Source: Prochlorococcus marinus XMU1411
Lineage (GTDB): Bacteria; Cyanobacteriota; Cyanobacteriia; PCC-6307; Cyanobiaceae
Assembly (NCBI RefSeq): GCF_017696075.1
Contig: NZ_JAAORI010000002.1
Location: forward strand, 152,620 to 216,619
Direction: 5' to 3'
Length of the DNA: 64,000 nt
The notes under the pieces were generated by a model. The model searched no databases, had not been told where the DNA came from, and was given only the letters and a program-made list of their open reading frames with translations. The first letter of the stretch is position 1. Every line of letters begins with the position of its first letter. This document shows, piece after piece, positions 18,670 through 28,144 of this stretch. A program made the position numbers and the translations under genes.

Positions 18670-19107
18670 ATGTTTAAAATATTGTCTATTGACCCTGGTA
18701 AATCCAAATGCGGCTTAGTTTTAGCTGAAATAAGTGAAAAAAAAGTTTACAAAGCCATTATTATTAAAAGTGAATTACTCAGAGACTATGTCAGAAATTT
18801 AATTAACGTTGAAGACATATCAAAAATTATTATTGGGAACGGCACAACAAGTCGAGAGATAAGGGAAAAACTGGATTTTTTTAAAAAAGAAATAATCACT
18901 TTTGAAGAAAAAAATACTACTTTCAGGGCTAAAGCAAGATATTTCGATCTTTTTCCTATAAGAGGCTTTAAAATTTTAATTCCTAGGGAGGTTTATATCC
19001 TTAATAAAAATCTCGATGCAATATCAGCTTTGATAATTTTAGAGGATTATTGCAAAATAAAGTTTTCTTTGAATCAAAATGTAGATTTTAAAACTTGGCA
19101 GAAATAG
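18670..19107 (+). CDS. RNase H-fold protein, RuvC/YqgF-like putative resolvase
   Basis: A 145-residue protein whose N-terminus ILSIDPGKSKCGLVL matches the first strand of RuvC/YqgF-type nucleases, with Asp7 in the position of the first metal ligand. IIIGNGTTSREI near 55 fits the second strand. An acidic pair in KNTTFRAKARYFDL and LDAISALIILEDY could complete the site. It is unlikely to be RuvC itself, given its length and divergent middle. It follows the DUF3084 gene by 5 bases, and its end overlaps the convergent DUF3146 gene by 20 bases. The function is not known. Confidence 0.72.
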   Translation: MFKILSIDPGKSKCGLVLAEISEKKVYKAIIIKSELLRDYVRNLINVEDISKIIIGNGTTSREIREKLDFFKKEIITFEEKNTTFRAKARYFDLFPIRGFKILIPREVYILNKNLDAISALIILEDYCKIKFSLNQNVDFKTWQK

Positions 19108-19345
19108 TAAACTTATATTCGTTTCCTGCCTCTAGTTCATAATCTTTTTTTAATAAAAATCTTAATAAGGCATCTTCAATTAATGCTCTTCCCAATGGAG
19201 GATTTACTAATAATAAGCCTTTATTAAAAGACCATGTAAAAGTCCATTTAAATTGACTAGCTTTGACAACTCCCTTAATATGCTTTTTTGAGAAGCAATA
19301 TTCTTTAATACTGACATTAGCTATTGTTTCTGGTTTTGACCTCAT
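19088..19345 (-). CDS. DUF3146 small protein
   Basis: An 85-residue soluble protein with alternating hydrophobic strands, including FKWTFTWSFNKGLLLVNPPLGRALIEDALLRFL. It resembles the short cyanobacterial DUF3146 family as I recall it. No catalytic motif is visible. It follows pth by 6 bases on the same strand and overlaps the 3' end of the RNase H-fold gene on the other strand. The start is the ATG at 19345. Confidence 0.7.
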   Translation of the reverse strand: MRSKPETIANVSIKEYCFSKKHIKGVVKASQFKWTFTWSFNKGLLLVNPPLGRALIEDALLRFLLKKDYELEAGNEYKFTISAKF

Positions 19346-19351
19346 TTTCTA

Positions 19352-19951
19352 TTATTGGTCTTTATCAAAAGAATTTAATTCATTTATTATATATTCTTCT
19401 TTTTTTGTGTTTAATTGTTCGAGAGATTCTATAACCCTCTTATATACTGTATTTAATATTGATTTTTCTCCTTGAGAAATATCTCCTAATACATGAGAAA
19501 TAGTATTGAAATTGTTTATTCCATTATCTGATGGTGGAGAACCAATACCGATTCTTATTCTATTAAAGTTGTGAGTTTGCAATTTTTCAATAATGCTTTT
19601 AAGTCCATTATGTCCACCTGAGCTCCCTTTTTTTCTAAATCTTATTTTTCCAATAGGTAAATCCTTATCATCTACTATTATATAAATTTGATCTAAATTA
19701 ATCTTATACCAATCAACTATTGCTCGAACAGCATCACCACTATTATTCATAAAAGTATTTGGTAAAAATAATCTGTAAGTAGAGTCTTTTATTTTGAATT
19801 CTGAGTAAGAACTTTTGAGTTTATCTTTTAATAAAAAATTTGAATTGTATTTCTTCGAGAGAGTTTGAAGTAGCAGAAAGCCTATATTATGCCTACTTTT
19901 AGAGTATTTTTTACCTGGATTCCCCAAGCCTATTAAAAATATTTCTTTCAT
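19352..19951 (-). CDS. pth: Peptidyl-tRNA hydrolase
   Basis: Releases peptides from peptidyl-tRNA that has dropped off the ribosome. The family start LIGLGNPGKKYSKSRHNIGF (residues 5-24) includes the conserved Asn10 and the catalytic His22 (RHN). FLPNTFMNNSGDAV, IIVDDKDLPIGKIRFRKKGSSGGHNGLKSI and RIRIGIGSP follow in normal order. The length, 199 residues, is typical. It is upstream of the DUF3146 gene. Confidence 0.96.
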   Translation of the reverse strand: MKEIFLIGLGNPGKKYSKSRHNIGFLLLQTLSKKYNSNFLLKDKLKSSYSEFKIKDSTYRLFLPNTFMNNSGDAVRAIVDWYKINLDQIYIIVDDKDLPIGKIRFRKKGSSGGHNGLKSIIEKLQTHNFNRIRIGIGSPPSDNGINNFNTISHVLGDISQGEKSILNTVYKRVIESLEQLNTKKEEYIINELNSFDKDQ

Positions 19952-20093
19952 GATCTATTTCTAAATCTCTTTTCATTGAGAATTATATATACAAACAAAC
20001 TATAGTTGAGTACTTTAAGACAAGATTTTCTAGGAAAATTTATTTTGTACTACTCAAATGAACTAGATAACTTTTCGATAGAATTTCAGAAAT

Positions 20094-20294
20094 TTAGTTT
20101 CCGTTCCAATCAACTGAAAAACCTTGTAATAGTAGGGATTGGTTATAAATTTGTAGAAGAATTACTAAAAAAACCAAAAGTAGAAGTCCTATGACTGTCA
20201 TCACAGGCACTGCTCCCCAACCAGGCACAACTTTTCCTTGACCTGAATTGCCAATAGCTTTTAAAAGACTTCCTAATGCTGTTTTTTGACCCAT
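20094..20294 (-). CDS. psbH: Photosystem II reaction centre protein H
   Basis: A 66-residue PSII subunit with one membrane segment (about residues 33-50). The N-terminal [32 protein letters not shown] phrase is the cyanobacterial form (shown by its key G-Q-K-T and K-V-V-P-G-W-G-A motifs), lacking the long phosphorylated extension of plants. It is divergently transcribed from psbN, with about 80 bases between their starts, so both promoters lie in that short gap. The start is the ATG at 20294. Confidence 0.96.
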
Positions 20295-20374
20295 GTTTAA
20301 TTCACAAAATTGGATATTATTTCGCTATTGTATAAGAACTAATACATAAATTGTTTACAAACTTAGCAAAATTG

Positions 20375-20527
20375 ATGCAAACTTTATCATCTGCTCCAGA
20401 TCCTGCCGTTTCCATAGCAGTAACAATTCTGGCATTACTTCTAGCTTTAACAGGTTTTGGGCTTTGGACTGCATTTGGACCTAAAGCTGCAAAGCTTACA
20501 GATCCATGGGATGACCATGATGATTAG
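20375..20527 (+). CDS. psbN: PsbN protein
   Basis: A 50-residue single-span membrane protein starting MQTLSSAPDPAVSIAV, with a central LLLALTGFGLWTAFGP segment and the family ending LTDPWDDHDD. PsbN is not a PSII subunit but is needed for assembly of PSII in plastids. It is opposite in strand to psbH, the conserved arrangement seen in cyanobacteria and chloroplasts. Confidence 0.95.
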   Translation: MQTLSSAPDPAVSIAVTILALLLALTGFGLWTAFGPKAAKLTDPWDDHDD

Positions 20528-20636
20528 TATCTGCTAAAAGTATTTCAAAATTTTCCAAAAATACAAAAAGTAAACCTTTTACCATAAATTAAATATAAAT
20601 TTAATAGGATATAAATCTGTCAGAACACTTAATTCC

Positions 20637-20765
20637 ATGCTTGCCTTAAAAATTTCTGTTTACACCATCGTCTTTTTCTTTGTCGGGATATTCCTTTTTG
20701 GATTTTTAGCAAGTGATCCTACTAGAACTCCAAATAGAAAAGATTTAGAAAGTCCTCAAGACTAA
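20637..20765 (+). CDS. psbI: Photosystem II reaction centre protein I
   Basis: A 42-residue subunit next to the D1 protein. It begins [19 protein letters not shown] (one membrane span at residues 6-26) and ends with the polar [17 protein letters not shown] typical of PsbI. It is 109 bases after psbN on the same strand and 28 bases before the OstA-like gene. Confidence 0.95.
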
Positions 20766-20793
20766 TTTCCTTATTAATTAAAGTTAATATAAG

Positions 20794-22764
20794 TTGAATT
20801 TAAGATTAACAAAAAAAGTAATATTTTCATCTTTGTTATGTATTAATTTTATTCAGCCAGGGAAATCTGAGGTACTATCCAAAACATATAAAAGAAATTT
20901 AAATATTGCCCTTAATAAAAGTTTAGTAGTTAAACAAAAACCATCGAATTTTTTGTTTAATGATGTTTACCATTCAATTCCTCTAAAGAAAAATTTAGAA
21001 CTTCCTTTATCTGATTTAAGGATAAACCAACAAGAATTAGTAATCCAATCAGACAAGCAATCAGAGATAAATAACATTCTCTATGCAGAGGGTAACGTAT
21101 CTGTATCGTATAGAGGGAAACTACTTAAAGCTGATAATTTAATTTACGATAAATTCAATAAGAAAATCGTTGCTCAAGGTAATGTAGCTTTGATAATAGG
21201 TAGTCAATTATTTAAAGTTTCACAACTTGAGTACAGTTTTATTAATGGTAAAGGGTATTTATTAGATGTTAAGGGATCTATTAATACAAGTACTTTAATA
21301 GATGACTTATCTTCAAATTTCAGCTCTTCAGATTTTAAAAAAATAGAAAGTTTATTTGAATTAAAAAAAAAGAAAGTTATATACACCCCAAGCAAGGTTG
21401 ATTACTGGTTATTTTCTACTGATAAGATAACCATAGATGGAGAAAAATGGAAAAGCAAAAAGGCTATATTTAGTAATGATTTACTAGAATCAAAGCAAGT
21501 TAAGTTAGCAATTAATTCATTAGAAGTATATCCTCGTAATGAAAAATTGCGATTTAAGTCCTCACTAAATTATTTAATATTTGAAGAAAAAGTATCAATC
21601 CCTTTTTGGTTAGGTGATAGAGCTTTTGATTTTAATAATTCTCAAATTGATAATAGATGGAATTTAGGATATGACAATTTAGATAAGGACGGGTATTTTA
21701 TTGGCAGGAAATTTAACTCTATAGATTTAGATGATAATTTTATTCTTGATTTAGAGCCACAATTTTTGATTCAGCGCTCACTAAAAGGATATACAAAAAG
21801 TTTTGTGAGGGAAGATGAATCAATAACTTCAGAGAAGGTTAAGAGGAACGCAAGTTTTGAAGATTATTTTGCTCTAAAGTCCCAGATAAAAGGCAGAATA
21901 AATAAGTGGGATTTAGAAATAGATAAGAATATAAATTCTTTTGATTTTGATAAATTTTCAGATGCCTTTAGATTTAAAACTAAATTAGTAAAAGAAATTA
22001 ATTTTTTAGATTCAAAATGGGAAAAAAACTTTTATGGAATTTTTAGAGAGAGAATTTGGAATGGTTCATTAGGGGAAGCGGAAATTTACTCAGGTTACGG
22101 TTCGAAATTACAAAAGAAAAATACTTGGGTTGTTAACGGTATTAAAAAGACAGAAATATTATCTTTAGGTTTGGCCAATATTAGAGCTGAGGCTTTAAAG
22201 ACAACAAATCTCGTTACCAACTTAAAAGGAAACTTGTTTTATTCTTTAGATCAGAAATTTCAAGTTAGTGTTCAAGAACCCGAAAATAAATCTATTGATA
22301 TTTCATATAGGTATATTCCTGAACCCATCACTAAAGGATTAAGTCTTAATTCAAGAATAGAAGTATCATATTCTTTCTACGAAAATGGAGATCATCAAGA
22401 ATATTTGGGCTTAGGTATGGGTCCAGAATTAATTTTGGGTAATTTTAAAAATAAAACATTTGACTATACTCGTTTAAGTCTTTTCCCTTTCTACAAATTG
22501 AAAAGTGGAGAAAGTGTTTTTAAGTTCGACCAAATTTATGATAAGTTCACTTTAGATCTTGCTCTTGATCAGCAATTGTATGGACCATTTATTATTAAAA
22601 GTAGTGGAACTTTAAACCTGACAAATAATTCTGATGATTATGGTGAATTTATAGATTCTAAAATCTCTTTAAATTGGAAAAAAAGATCCTATGAATTTGG
22701 TATTTTTTATCAACCTCATAATCAATCGGGAGGAATTTCTTTTGGTCTTTTTGGATTTAAATAG
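20794..22764 (+). CDS. OstA/LptD-like outer-membrane protein (DUF3769)
   Basis: A 656-residue predicted exported protein. A basic and hydrophobic signal region follows the TTG start (MNLRLTKKVIFSSLLCINF), and no better start is in frame. Residues about 75-165 look like an OstA/LptA beta-jellyroll repeat domain: INNILYAEGNVSVSYRGKLLKADNLIYD, then KKIVAQGNVALIIGSQLFKVSQLEYSF (key residues only). The remainder is rich in amphipathic strands ending in SFGLFGF, as expected for a barrel with a terminal aromatic residue. The family is cyanobacterial DUF3769. A role in lipopolysaccharide export or outer-membrane biogenesis is inferred. It ends directly at the leuD stop. Confidence 0.75.
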   Translation: MNLRLTKKVIFSSLLCINFIQPGKSEVLSKTYKRNLNIALNKSLVVKQKPSNFLFNDVYHSIPLKKNLELPLSDLRINQQELVIQSDKQSEINNILYAEGNVSVSYRGKLLKADNLIYDKFNKKIVAQGNVALIIGSQLFKVSQLEYSFINGKGYLLDVKGSINTSTLIDDLSSNFSSSDFKKIESLFELKKKKVIYTPSKVDYWLFSTDKITIDGEKWKSKKAIFSNDLLESKQVKLAINSLEVYPRNEKLRFKSSLNYLIFEEKVSIPFWLGDRAFDFNNSQIDNRWNLGYDNLDKDGYFIGRKFNSIDLDDNFILDLEPQFLIQRSLKGYTKSFVREDESITSEKVKRNASFEDYFALKSQIKGRINKWDLEIDKNINSFDFDKFSDAFRFKTKLVKEINFLDSKWEKNFYGIFRERIWNGSLGEAEIYSGYGSKLQKKNTWVVNGIKKTEILSLGLANIRAEALKTTNLVTNLKGNLFYSLDQKFQVSVQEPENKSIDISYRYIPEPITKGLSLNSRIEVSYSFYENGDHQEYLGLGMGPELILGNFKNKTFDYTRLSLFPFYKLKSGESVFKFDQIYDKFTLDLALDQQLYGPFIIKSSGTLNLTNNSDDYGEFIDSKISLNWKKRSYEFGIFYQPHNQSGGISFGLFGFK

Positions 22765-23388
22765 CTATAAAAATTTAGCATTAAATTTTATATAAGGTAG
22801 TTGATTAAATTTATTCTCAATCAAATTTTCATTCTCAAGAAGTGTTGAAGTAGCATCCCACTCGCCGGATAAAAACATTTTTTTTGAGCTTTCTTTAATT
22901 TCAAGATTAAAATTTAAATCTTTTGATTTTGCAAAGGAATTTTTCAAATCAATTTCTAAGAATAAAAATTTAGTATCGCTAAAGTTTTGGATTTCTTGTA
23001 TTGATTTTTTTGAAAGCGTAAAACATGGAATTCCTATCGCGACACAGTTACTATAAAAAATCTCGGCGAAACTCTCGCCTATGATTGCTTTTATACCCCA
23101 TCTCATAAGTGCTTGGGGAGCATGTTCTCTGCTGGAACCACATCCAAAATTGCTATTAACAATTAATATTGAAGCATTTTTATTTTCTTCTAGATCAAAA
23201 GGATGCTTTCCTTTTAATGTTTTTCTGTCATCTTCAAAAACAGATTTTCCCAATGATTCAAAATTAACACACTTTAAGAAACGCGCAGGAATTATTCGAT
23301 CAGTATCAATATCGTTACCAATCAACGAGATGCATTTCCCACTGATTTGAGAAATTTTTCCAATTGGTGTTGTAAATTCCGATTTCAT
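22765..23388 (-). CDS. leuD: 3-isopropylmalate dehydratase small subunit
   Basis: Partner of LeuC in leucine synthesis, supplying the swivelling domain. The core phrase [16 protein letters not shown] (near residue 25) and [19 protein letters not shown] (near 83) are the small-subunit hallmarks, followed by [19 protein letters not shown]. The start ATG (23388) overlaps the leuC stop in ATGA, pointing to translational coupling. 207 residues is normal. Confidence 0.96.
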   Translation of the reverse strand: MKSEFTTPIGKISQISGKCISLIGNDIDTDRIIPARFLKCVNFESLGKSVFEDDRKTLKGKHPFDLEENKNASILIVNSNFGCGSSREHAPQALMRWGIKAIIGESFAEIFYSNCVAIGIPCFTLSKKSIQEIQNFSDTKFLFLEIDLKNSFAKSKDLNFNLEIKESSKKMFLSGEWDATSTLLENENLIENKFNQLPYIKFNAKFL

Positions 23389-24794
23389 TTATCTATAAAT
23401 TCTCGAACGTCACTTACTTTGCCATTAATTGCAGCAGCAGCAACCATTGCTGGGCTCATGAGAAGTGTTCTTCCAGTTGGAGATCCTTGTCTACCTTTAA
23501 AATTTCTATTACTAGAACTAGCACTAACTTGATTGCCTATTAGCTTATCTGAATTCATTGCTAAACACATAGAGCAGCCTGGCTCTCTCCATTGAAATCC
23601 GGAATCCTTAAAAATCTTATCAAGACCTTCTTGTTTTGCTTCATTGGCCACTTTTTCTGAACCAGGTACCACAAATGCTTTTATATTCTTAGATACTTTT
23701 TTGTCTTTTATTACTTTAGCAGCAGCTCTTAAGTCACTGATTCTTCCATTGGTGCAGCTACCTATGAAACAAACATCAATCGAAGTATCCTTAATTGATT
23801 GACCTGGCTTAAAACCCATATATTTATAAGCTTCTTCAGCAAGAAATTGGTCATTTGGGGATAATTCTTCTAAAAGAGGGATCTGTTGATTGATGCCTAT
23901 ACTTTGACCGGGAGTAATTCCCCAGGTTACGGTTGGTTCTACTTTTGAAGCGTCAAATTTAACAACATCATCATAAATAGAATTTGCATCGCTTTTTAAT
24001 GATTTCCACCATAAGATCGCTTCATCCCAATTATTATTTTTGGGCGCACACAATTTATTTTTAATGTAATTAAAAGTCTTTTCATCAGGGTTTACATAGC
24101 CACATCTCGCTCCCCCTTCAATAGACATATTGCATATTGTCATCCTTTCTTCCATGGATAATGCATTGATCGCAGGCCCTGCGAATTCATATGCAAAACC
24201 TACACCAGCCTTTACACCAAGTTCATTAATGATATGGAGCACTAGATCCTTAGCATAAACCCCATGAGATAATTTATTTTCACACCAAATTTGCCTCACC
24301 TTCAATTTGTTCATGGCTATGGTTTGTGTGGCAAGAACATCTCTTACTTGGCTTGTACCTATACCAAAAGCAATTGAGCCAAAGGCTCCATGAGTTGAGG
24401 TGTGAGAATCTCCACAAGCGATTGTCATTCCTGGTTGCGTTAGCCCTAATTCTGGAGCTACGACATGTACTATTCCTTGATTTCCACTACCAATATTAAA
24501 AAATCTTATTTTATGTTCTAAGCAGTTTTTTTCAAGTGTTTTAATCATTTGCTCTGCGAGATTATCTTGGAAAGGTCTGCTTTGATTATCTGTTGGCACA
24601 ATATGATCAACTGTAGCGACAGTTCTAGTGGGGAACTTTACTTTTAAATTTTTGTCTTTTAAAGCGCCAAATGCTTGAGGACTTGTTACTTCATGGATAA
24701 GGTGAAGACCAATAAAAATTTGATCTGCTCCACCAGGAAGACTTGAAACTCTGTGTAAATCCCAAACTTTATCAAATAATGTATCTTGACTCAA
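23385..24794 (-). CDS. leuC: 3-isopropylmalate dehydratase large subunit
   Basis: Aconitase-family enzyme that isomerises isopropylmalate in leucine synthesis. The [4Fe-4S] ligands are Cys347 ([10 protein letters not shown]) and Cys407 and Cys410 ([11 protein letters not shown]). [12 protein letters not shown] near 129 and [13 protein letters not shown] near 71 are also family features. 469 residues is the bacterial length. It lies 12 bases after cinA and overlaps leuD by 4 bases. Confidence 0.97.
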   Translation of the reverse strand: MSQDTLFDKVWDLHRVSSLPGGADQIFIGLHLIHEVTSPQAFGALKDKNLKVKFPTRTVATVDHIVPTDNQSRPFQDNLAEQMIKTLEKNCLEHKIRFFNIGSGNQGIVHVVAPELGLTQPGMTIACGDSHTSTHGAFGSIAFGIGTSQVRDVLATQTIAMNKLKVRQIWCENKLSHGVYAKDLVLHIINELGVKAGVGFAYEFAGPAINALSMEERMTICNMSIEGGARCGYVNPDEKTFNYIKNKLCAPKNNNWDEAILWWKSLKSDANSIYDDVVKFDASKVEPTVTWGITPGQSIGINQQIPLLEELSPNDQFLAEEAYKYMGFKPGQSIKDTSIDVCFIGSCTNGRISDLRAAAKVIKDKKVSKNIKAFVVPGSEKVANEAKQEGLDKIFKDSGFQWREPGCSMCLAMNSDKLIGNQVSASSSNRNFKGRQGSPTGRTLLMSPAMVAAAAINGKVSDVREFIDK

Positions 24795-24806
24795 TTTGTA
24801 AAAAAA

Positions 24807-26081
24807 CTACTTACTATTCGATAATAGGATTAATCTGAGGCTGTTCAAACACACATTTACACTTAGTGTTTGAATTTCAATTCTGTTTCGGGTTGAGTTA
24901 AATATTTTTTTGATGTTGGTAATATGATTATTTGGTCCTGCAATCGAAATATATACTAGTCCAACAGGTTTTTCTTGTGTTCCTCCATTGGGACCAGCAA
25001 TTCCACTGATAGCAATTGCCCAGTCTGCTCCTAATCTGTTTTTAACATTAATTGCCATAGCTTCACAAACCTCTTCAGAAACAGCTCCATATTCATTAAG
25101 CTTGTCTTGCGAAATATTTAATAATAAATTTTTTAATTCATTACTATAGGAAACAATACTGCCTTGAAAAACTTGGGACGAGCCTGTTATTGATGTTAGT
25201 GATGAAGATAGAAGGCCTCCAGTACAGGATTCAGCAAAAACAATAGTTTGATTCCTCTTGGTTAATTCTTTGATTAAAACGCTAGGGAGAGTATCATTAT
25301 CCTCTCCAAAAATAAACTTTGAGAACTCTTTTTTTAATTTTTCTTTTACAGGTTTAATAATATTTTTTGCTTCCACTTCATTCTTCGCTCTGGCTGTGAT
25401 TCTGAGTTTAACCTCTCCTAAATTTGCATATGGAGCAACAGTTGGGTTTTTAAGATTTAATAGCTCGTTAATTTTTTCTGCAAGGCTAGATTCTCCAATA
25501 CCAGCAAATTTAAGAGTATTAGAAAAAAAGGAATAGCTATCTGAGAATTTGGTCTTGATGTATTCAAACGCCGTCTCTTTCCACATAGTTTTCATTTCAC
25601 TTGGAACTCCAGGGAAAGTAAGAATAGTAAATCCTTTTATTGGCTCCCATATCATTCCTGGGGCAGTACCCCTTGGGTTATTAATTATTTGAGCATTTTT
25701 TGGAAAGAAACATTGTTTCCTTAAGCTAGAGGAATCGTCCTGAAGCATTGAATTTGAAAGTTTTTGTTTAATTTCATCCCATAAGTGTGGTCTTTCAAAA
25801 AGAGTTTCATTAAATGATTTAGCTATTGCTTCAGTAGTTAAGTCATCTGGGGTAGGTCCCAAGCCACCTGTTGTAATAAGAAGATTACTTCTTTTCGATA
25901 TTTCTTGAATTTCTTTTATGATTCGATCACAATTATCACCTACAGTTGATTGTCTAAAGTGATTTAAGCCTAATTGGGACAACTGTTCAGAAATCCATTG
26001 AGAATTCGTATTTATAATATTTCCTAAAAGTAGCTCTGTTCCAATAGAAAGAATTTCAACTCCTCTAGAATTGGGAGTCAT
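24807..26081 (-). CDS. cinA: CinA-like protein (COG1058 plus nicotinamide-nucleotide amidase domain)
   Basis: A two-domain protein of 424 residues. The N-terminal MoaB-like domain has [21 protein letters not shown] and [13 protein letters not shown]. The C-terminal PncC domain (from about residue 260) has [24 protein letters not shown] and the closing [21 protein letters not shown], and would deamidate nicotinamide mononucleotide in NAD recycling. The full-length architecture is the classic CinA. Its ATG overlaps the glyA stop by 4 bases, so glyA and cinA are probably coupled. Confidence 0.93.
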   Translation of the reverse strand: MTPNSRGVEILSIGTELLLGNIINTNSQWISEQLSQLGLNHFRQSTVGDNCDRIIKEIQEISKRSNLLITTGGLGPTPDDLTTEAIAKSFNETLFERPHLWDEIKQKLSNSMLQDDSSSLRKQCFFPKNAQIINNPRGTAPGMIWEPIKGFTILTFPGVPSEMKTMWKETAFEYIKTKFSDSYSFFSNTLKFAGIGESSLAEKINELLNLKNPTVAPYANLGEVKLRITARAKNEVEAKNIIKPVKEKLKKEFSKFIFGEDNDTLPSVLIKELTKRNQTIVFAESCTGGLLSSSLTSITGSSQVFQGSIVSYSNELKNLLLNISQDKLNEYGAVSEEVCEAMAINVKNRLGADWAIAISGIAGPNGGTQEKPVGLVYISIAGPNNHITNIKKIFNSTRNRIEIQTLSVNVCLNSLRLILLSNSK

Positions 26082-27349
26082 TTAATTGATGCTTCAAGTT
26101 TGCCTTCATAGAGAGGAAAACGATTACATAAGGTCAATACTCTTTCTTTGCATTTATTTTCTATTAGTGAATCATCTGGGTAAAGTAATCTATCAGCAAT
26201 AATTTCGCCAACTTCAGTAAAAGCATTCTCATTAAAGCCTCTAGTAGTTAAAGCAGCAGTACCCAACCTTAGCCCGCTGGTTACAAAAGGTGATTCAGGA
26301 TCAAATGGAACAGTATTTTTATTTGCAGTGATATTCACTTCACTTACGAGCAAATCAGCAATTTTACCGGTCATATTAATACTTCTTAAATCGAGTAAAA
26401 CAATATGATTATCAGTGCCTCCACTAACGATATCAATACCTCTATTTATTAAAGTTGAAGCTAGAACTTTGGCATTTTTTATTACTTGTTGGGAATAATT
26501 AACGAAATCTGGCTGTAAGGCTTCTCCAAATGCAACTGCTTTAGCAGCAATAATATGCTCTAGGGGCCCACCCTGAGTTCCTGGGAAAACAGATTTATCA
26601 AATTTCTTTCCAAATTCTGCATCTTTACACAAGATAAGTCCACCTCTTGGCCCTCTTAATGTTTTATGAGTAGTTGTAGTTACTACATCACAATAAGGAA
26701 TTGGATTTGGATGAAGTTTACTTGCTACAAGTCCTGCGATGTGTGCAATATCAGCCATTAAGAATGCACCAACTTCATCTGCAATTTTTCTAAATGATTC
26801 AAAATCGATTGTTCTTGGATAAGCTGAATATCCGCATATGATCAATTTTGGTTTTGTTTCTAGAGCTATCTCTCTTATTTCATCAAAATTTAATTCACTA
26901 GTTTCCTTATTTACACCATAGTGAACTGCATTGAACCACTTACCACTCATATTTACTGGAGATCCATGAGTTAGATGTCCACCATGAGATAAATCCATCC
27001 CCATGATTGTGTCGCCAGGTTTAAGTAAACTAAGGAAAACTGCAGCATTTGCCTGTGCTCCACTGTGGGGTTGCACATTAGCCCAATTTGCATTAAATAA
27101 TTTTTTCGCTCTCTGTATAGCTAATTCTTCGATTTCATCAACAAATTCACATCCTCCGTAATATCTTTTTTGAGGTAATCCCTCTGCGTATTTATTTGTA
27201 AGGACAGATCCTTGAGCCTGCATGACGGCAATTGATGCGAAATTTTCGCTTGCGATTAATTCAAGATGAGTTTCCTGTCTATTTTTTTCAGAGTTAATAA
27301 AATTGGATATTACTGGATCACTTTCTTTAAGATTTTGAAGGATATTCAT
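26078..27349 (-). CDS. glyA: Serine hydroxymethyltransferase
   Basis: PLP enzyme interconverting serine and glycine and loading tetrahydrofolate with a one-carbon unit. The PLP lysine is in [15 protein letters not shown] near residue 225. GANAAVF in the PHSGAQAN block, YGCxFVDEIE (here [12 protein letters not shown]) and [18 protein letters not shown] are all conserved. At 423 residues it is full length. The start is the ATG at 27349. It heads the run glyA-cinA-leuC-leuD on the minus strand. Confidence 0.97.
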   Translation of the reverse strand: MNILQNLKESDPVISNFINSEKNRQETHLELIASENFASIAVMQAQGSVLTNKYAEGLPQKRYYGGCEFVDEIEELAIQRAKKLFNANWANVQPHSGAQANAAVFLSLLKPGDTIMGMDLSHGGHLTHGSPVNMSGKWFNAVHYGVNKETSELNFDEIREIALETKPKLIICGYSAYPRTIDFESFRKIADEVGAFLMADIAHIAGLVASKLHPNPIPYCDVVTTTTHKTLRGPRGGLILCKDAEFGKKFDKSVFPGTQGGPLEHIIAAKAVAFGEALQPDFVNYSQQVIKNAKVLASTLINRGIDIVSGGTDNHIVLLDLRSINMTGKIADLLVSEVNITANKNTVPFDPESPFVTSGLRLGTAALTTRGFNENAFTEVGEIIADRLLYPDDSLIENKCKERVLTLCNRFPLYEGKLEASIK

Positions 27350-27426
27350 TTAATTTAATAAGTAATAACCATAATATAGACGATATTTTTTAGAAAAATA
27401 TAAAAAGAATATTTCATAATTTTAAA

Positions 27427-27500
27427 CGCGCCTGGAGAGATTCGAACTCCCGACACCCTGATCCGTAGTCAGGTGCTCTAATCCACTGAGCTACAGGCGC
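27427..27500 (-). tRNA. tRNA-Arg (anticodon ACG)
   Basis: A 74-base tRNA on the minus strand. Acceptor GCGCCTG pairs with CAGGCGC; the D-arm is GCTC...GAGC; the anticodon stem CCTGA/TCAGG encloses loop CTACGGA with anticodon ACG (A34 presumably edited to inosine); the T-arm is GGGAG-TTCGAAT-CTCTC. The CCA end is not encoded. Confidence 0.95.
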
Positions 27501-27586
27501 ATAATTATGTAATATCTCTGTTTCAGGGTCTCTTAGTCAACTAGATTTCAGGTAAAATATCTATTATTAACAATCTATTTTTTAAT

Positions 27587-27838
27587 ATGCCTATAAAGTG
27601 GTATGGAAATGGTGATTTAGAAGATCCCATCTATAAACATTTTTCTCGAATCGTAAATTTTGTTATCCACTGCATGATATTTACTGCAATTGTAAGTGGC
27701 ACTTGGCTTTTAAAAGAAATTAAATATGAAATCGCTTTATTTAATAATTTTGCAATTTTCTGGTCAATTCTTTTAGCCTCTCATTTACTTTTTGTAATTA
27801 TAAAAAAACCTAAAGATCCTTCAAAACAATCAACTTAA
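27587..27838 (+). CDS. Small two-span membrane protein, conserved hypothetical
   Basis: An 83-residue protein with two predicted membrane segments (about residues 23-41 and 50-71) and a basic C-terminal tail KKPKDPSKQST. The N-terminus is polar, beginning MPIKWYGNGDLEDPIYKHF. I do not recognise a named family, though it looks like the small 2TM proteins conserved among picocyanobacteria. It is 15 bases before the DUF3181-like gene and may be co-transcribed with it. Confidence 0.65.
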   Translation: MPIKWYGNGDLEDPIYKHFSRIVNFVIHCMIFTAIVSGTWLLKEIKYEIALFNNFAIFWSILLASHLLFVIIKKPKDPSKQST

Positions 27839-27853
27839 TTTTATTTTTAATTT

Positions 27854-28144
27854 ATGGACTCTCAGATAGGAATAAGTGATCTGGAAAATATTATTTCAGA
27901 AAAGCTTTTTATAAAAATAGAAAAGTGGAATTTATATCTTGGAGATGCTGGCCTATCTAGACATCTTGCTATTGAATGTATCAGCAATAAAGATCAAGGC
28001 CCATTGGAGGCTGCAAAAATAAGTTTGAAATCAATAAACGTAAAAGTAGGGGATGGTGTTAACAATATTCCACTTATTAAGTTAATCACTACCTCGCAAA
28101 TTCAAGAATTAGGGGAGATTTTGGAAAGTTTTTTTGAAAACTAA
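27854..28144 (+). CDS. DUF3181-like small protein
   Basis: A 96-residue soluble protein. The phrase KWNLYLGDAGLSRHLAIECISN and the ending EILESFFEN are consistent with the cyanobacterial DUF3181 family as I recall it. No enzymatic motif is visible. Its last 4 bases overlap the end of the convergent murJ gene. The start is the ATG at 27854. Confidence 0.68.
   Translation: MDSQIGISDLENIISEKLFIKIEKWNLYLGDAGLSRHLAIECISNKDQGPLEAAKISLKSINVKVGDGVNNIPLIKLITTSQIQELGEILESFFEN

Noticed and set aside
20006..20194. Plus-strand reading frame of 62 codons overlapping the 3' end of psbH
   Set aside because: It starts at TTG, has no recognisable family features, and its second half is the antisense of psbH, which is certain. 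Best explained as a chance open frame.
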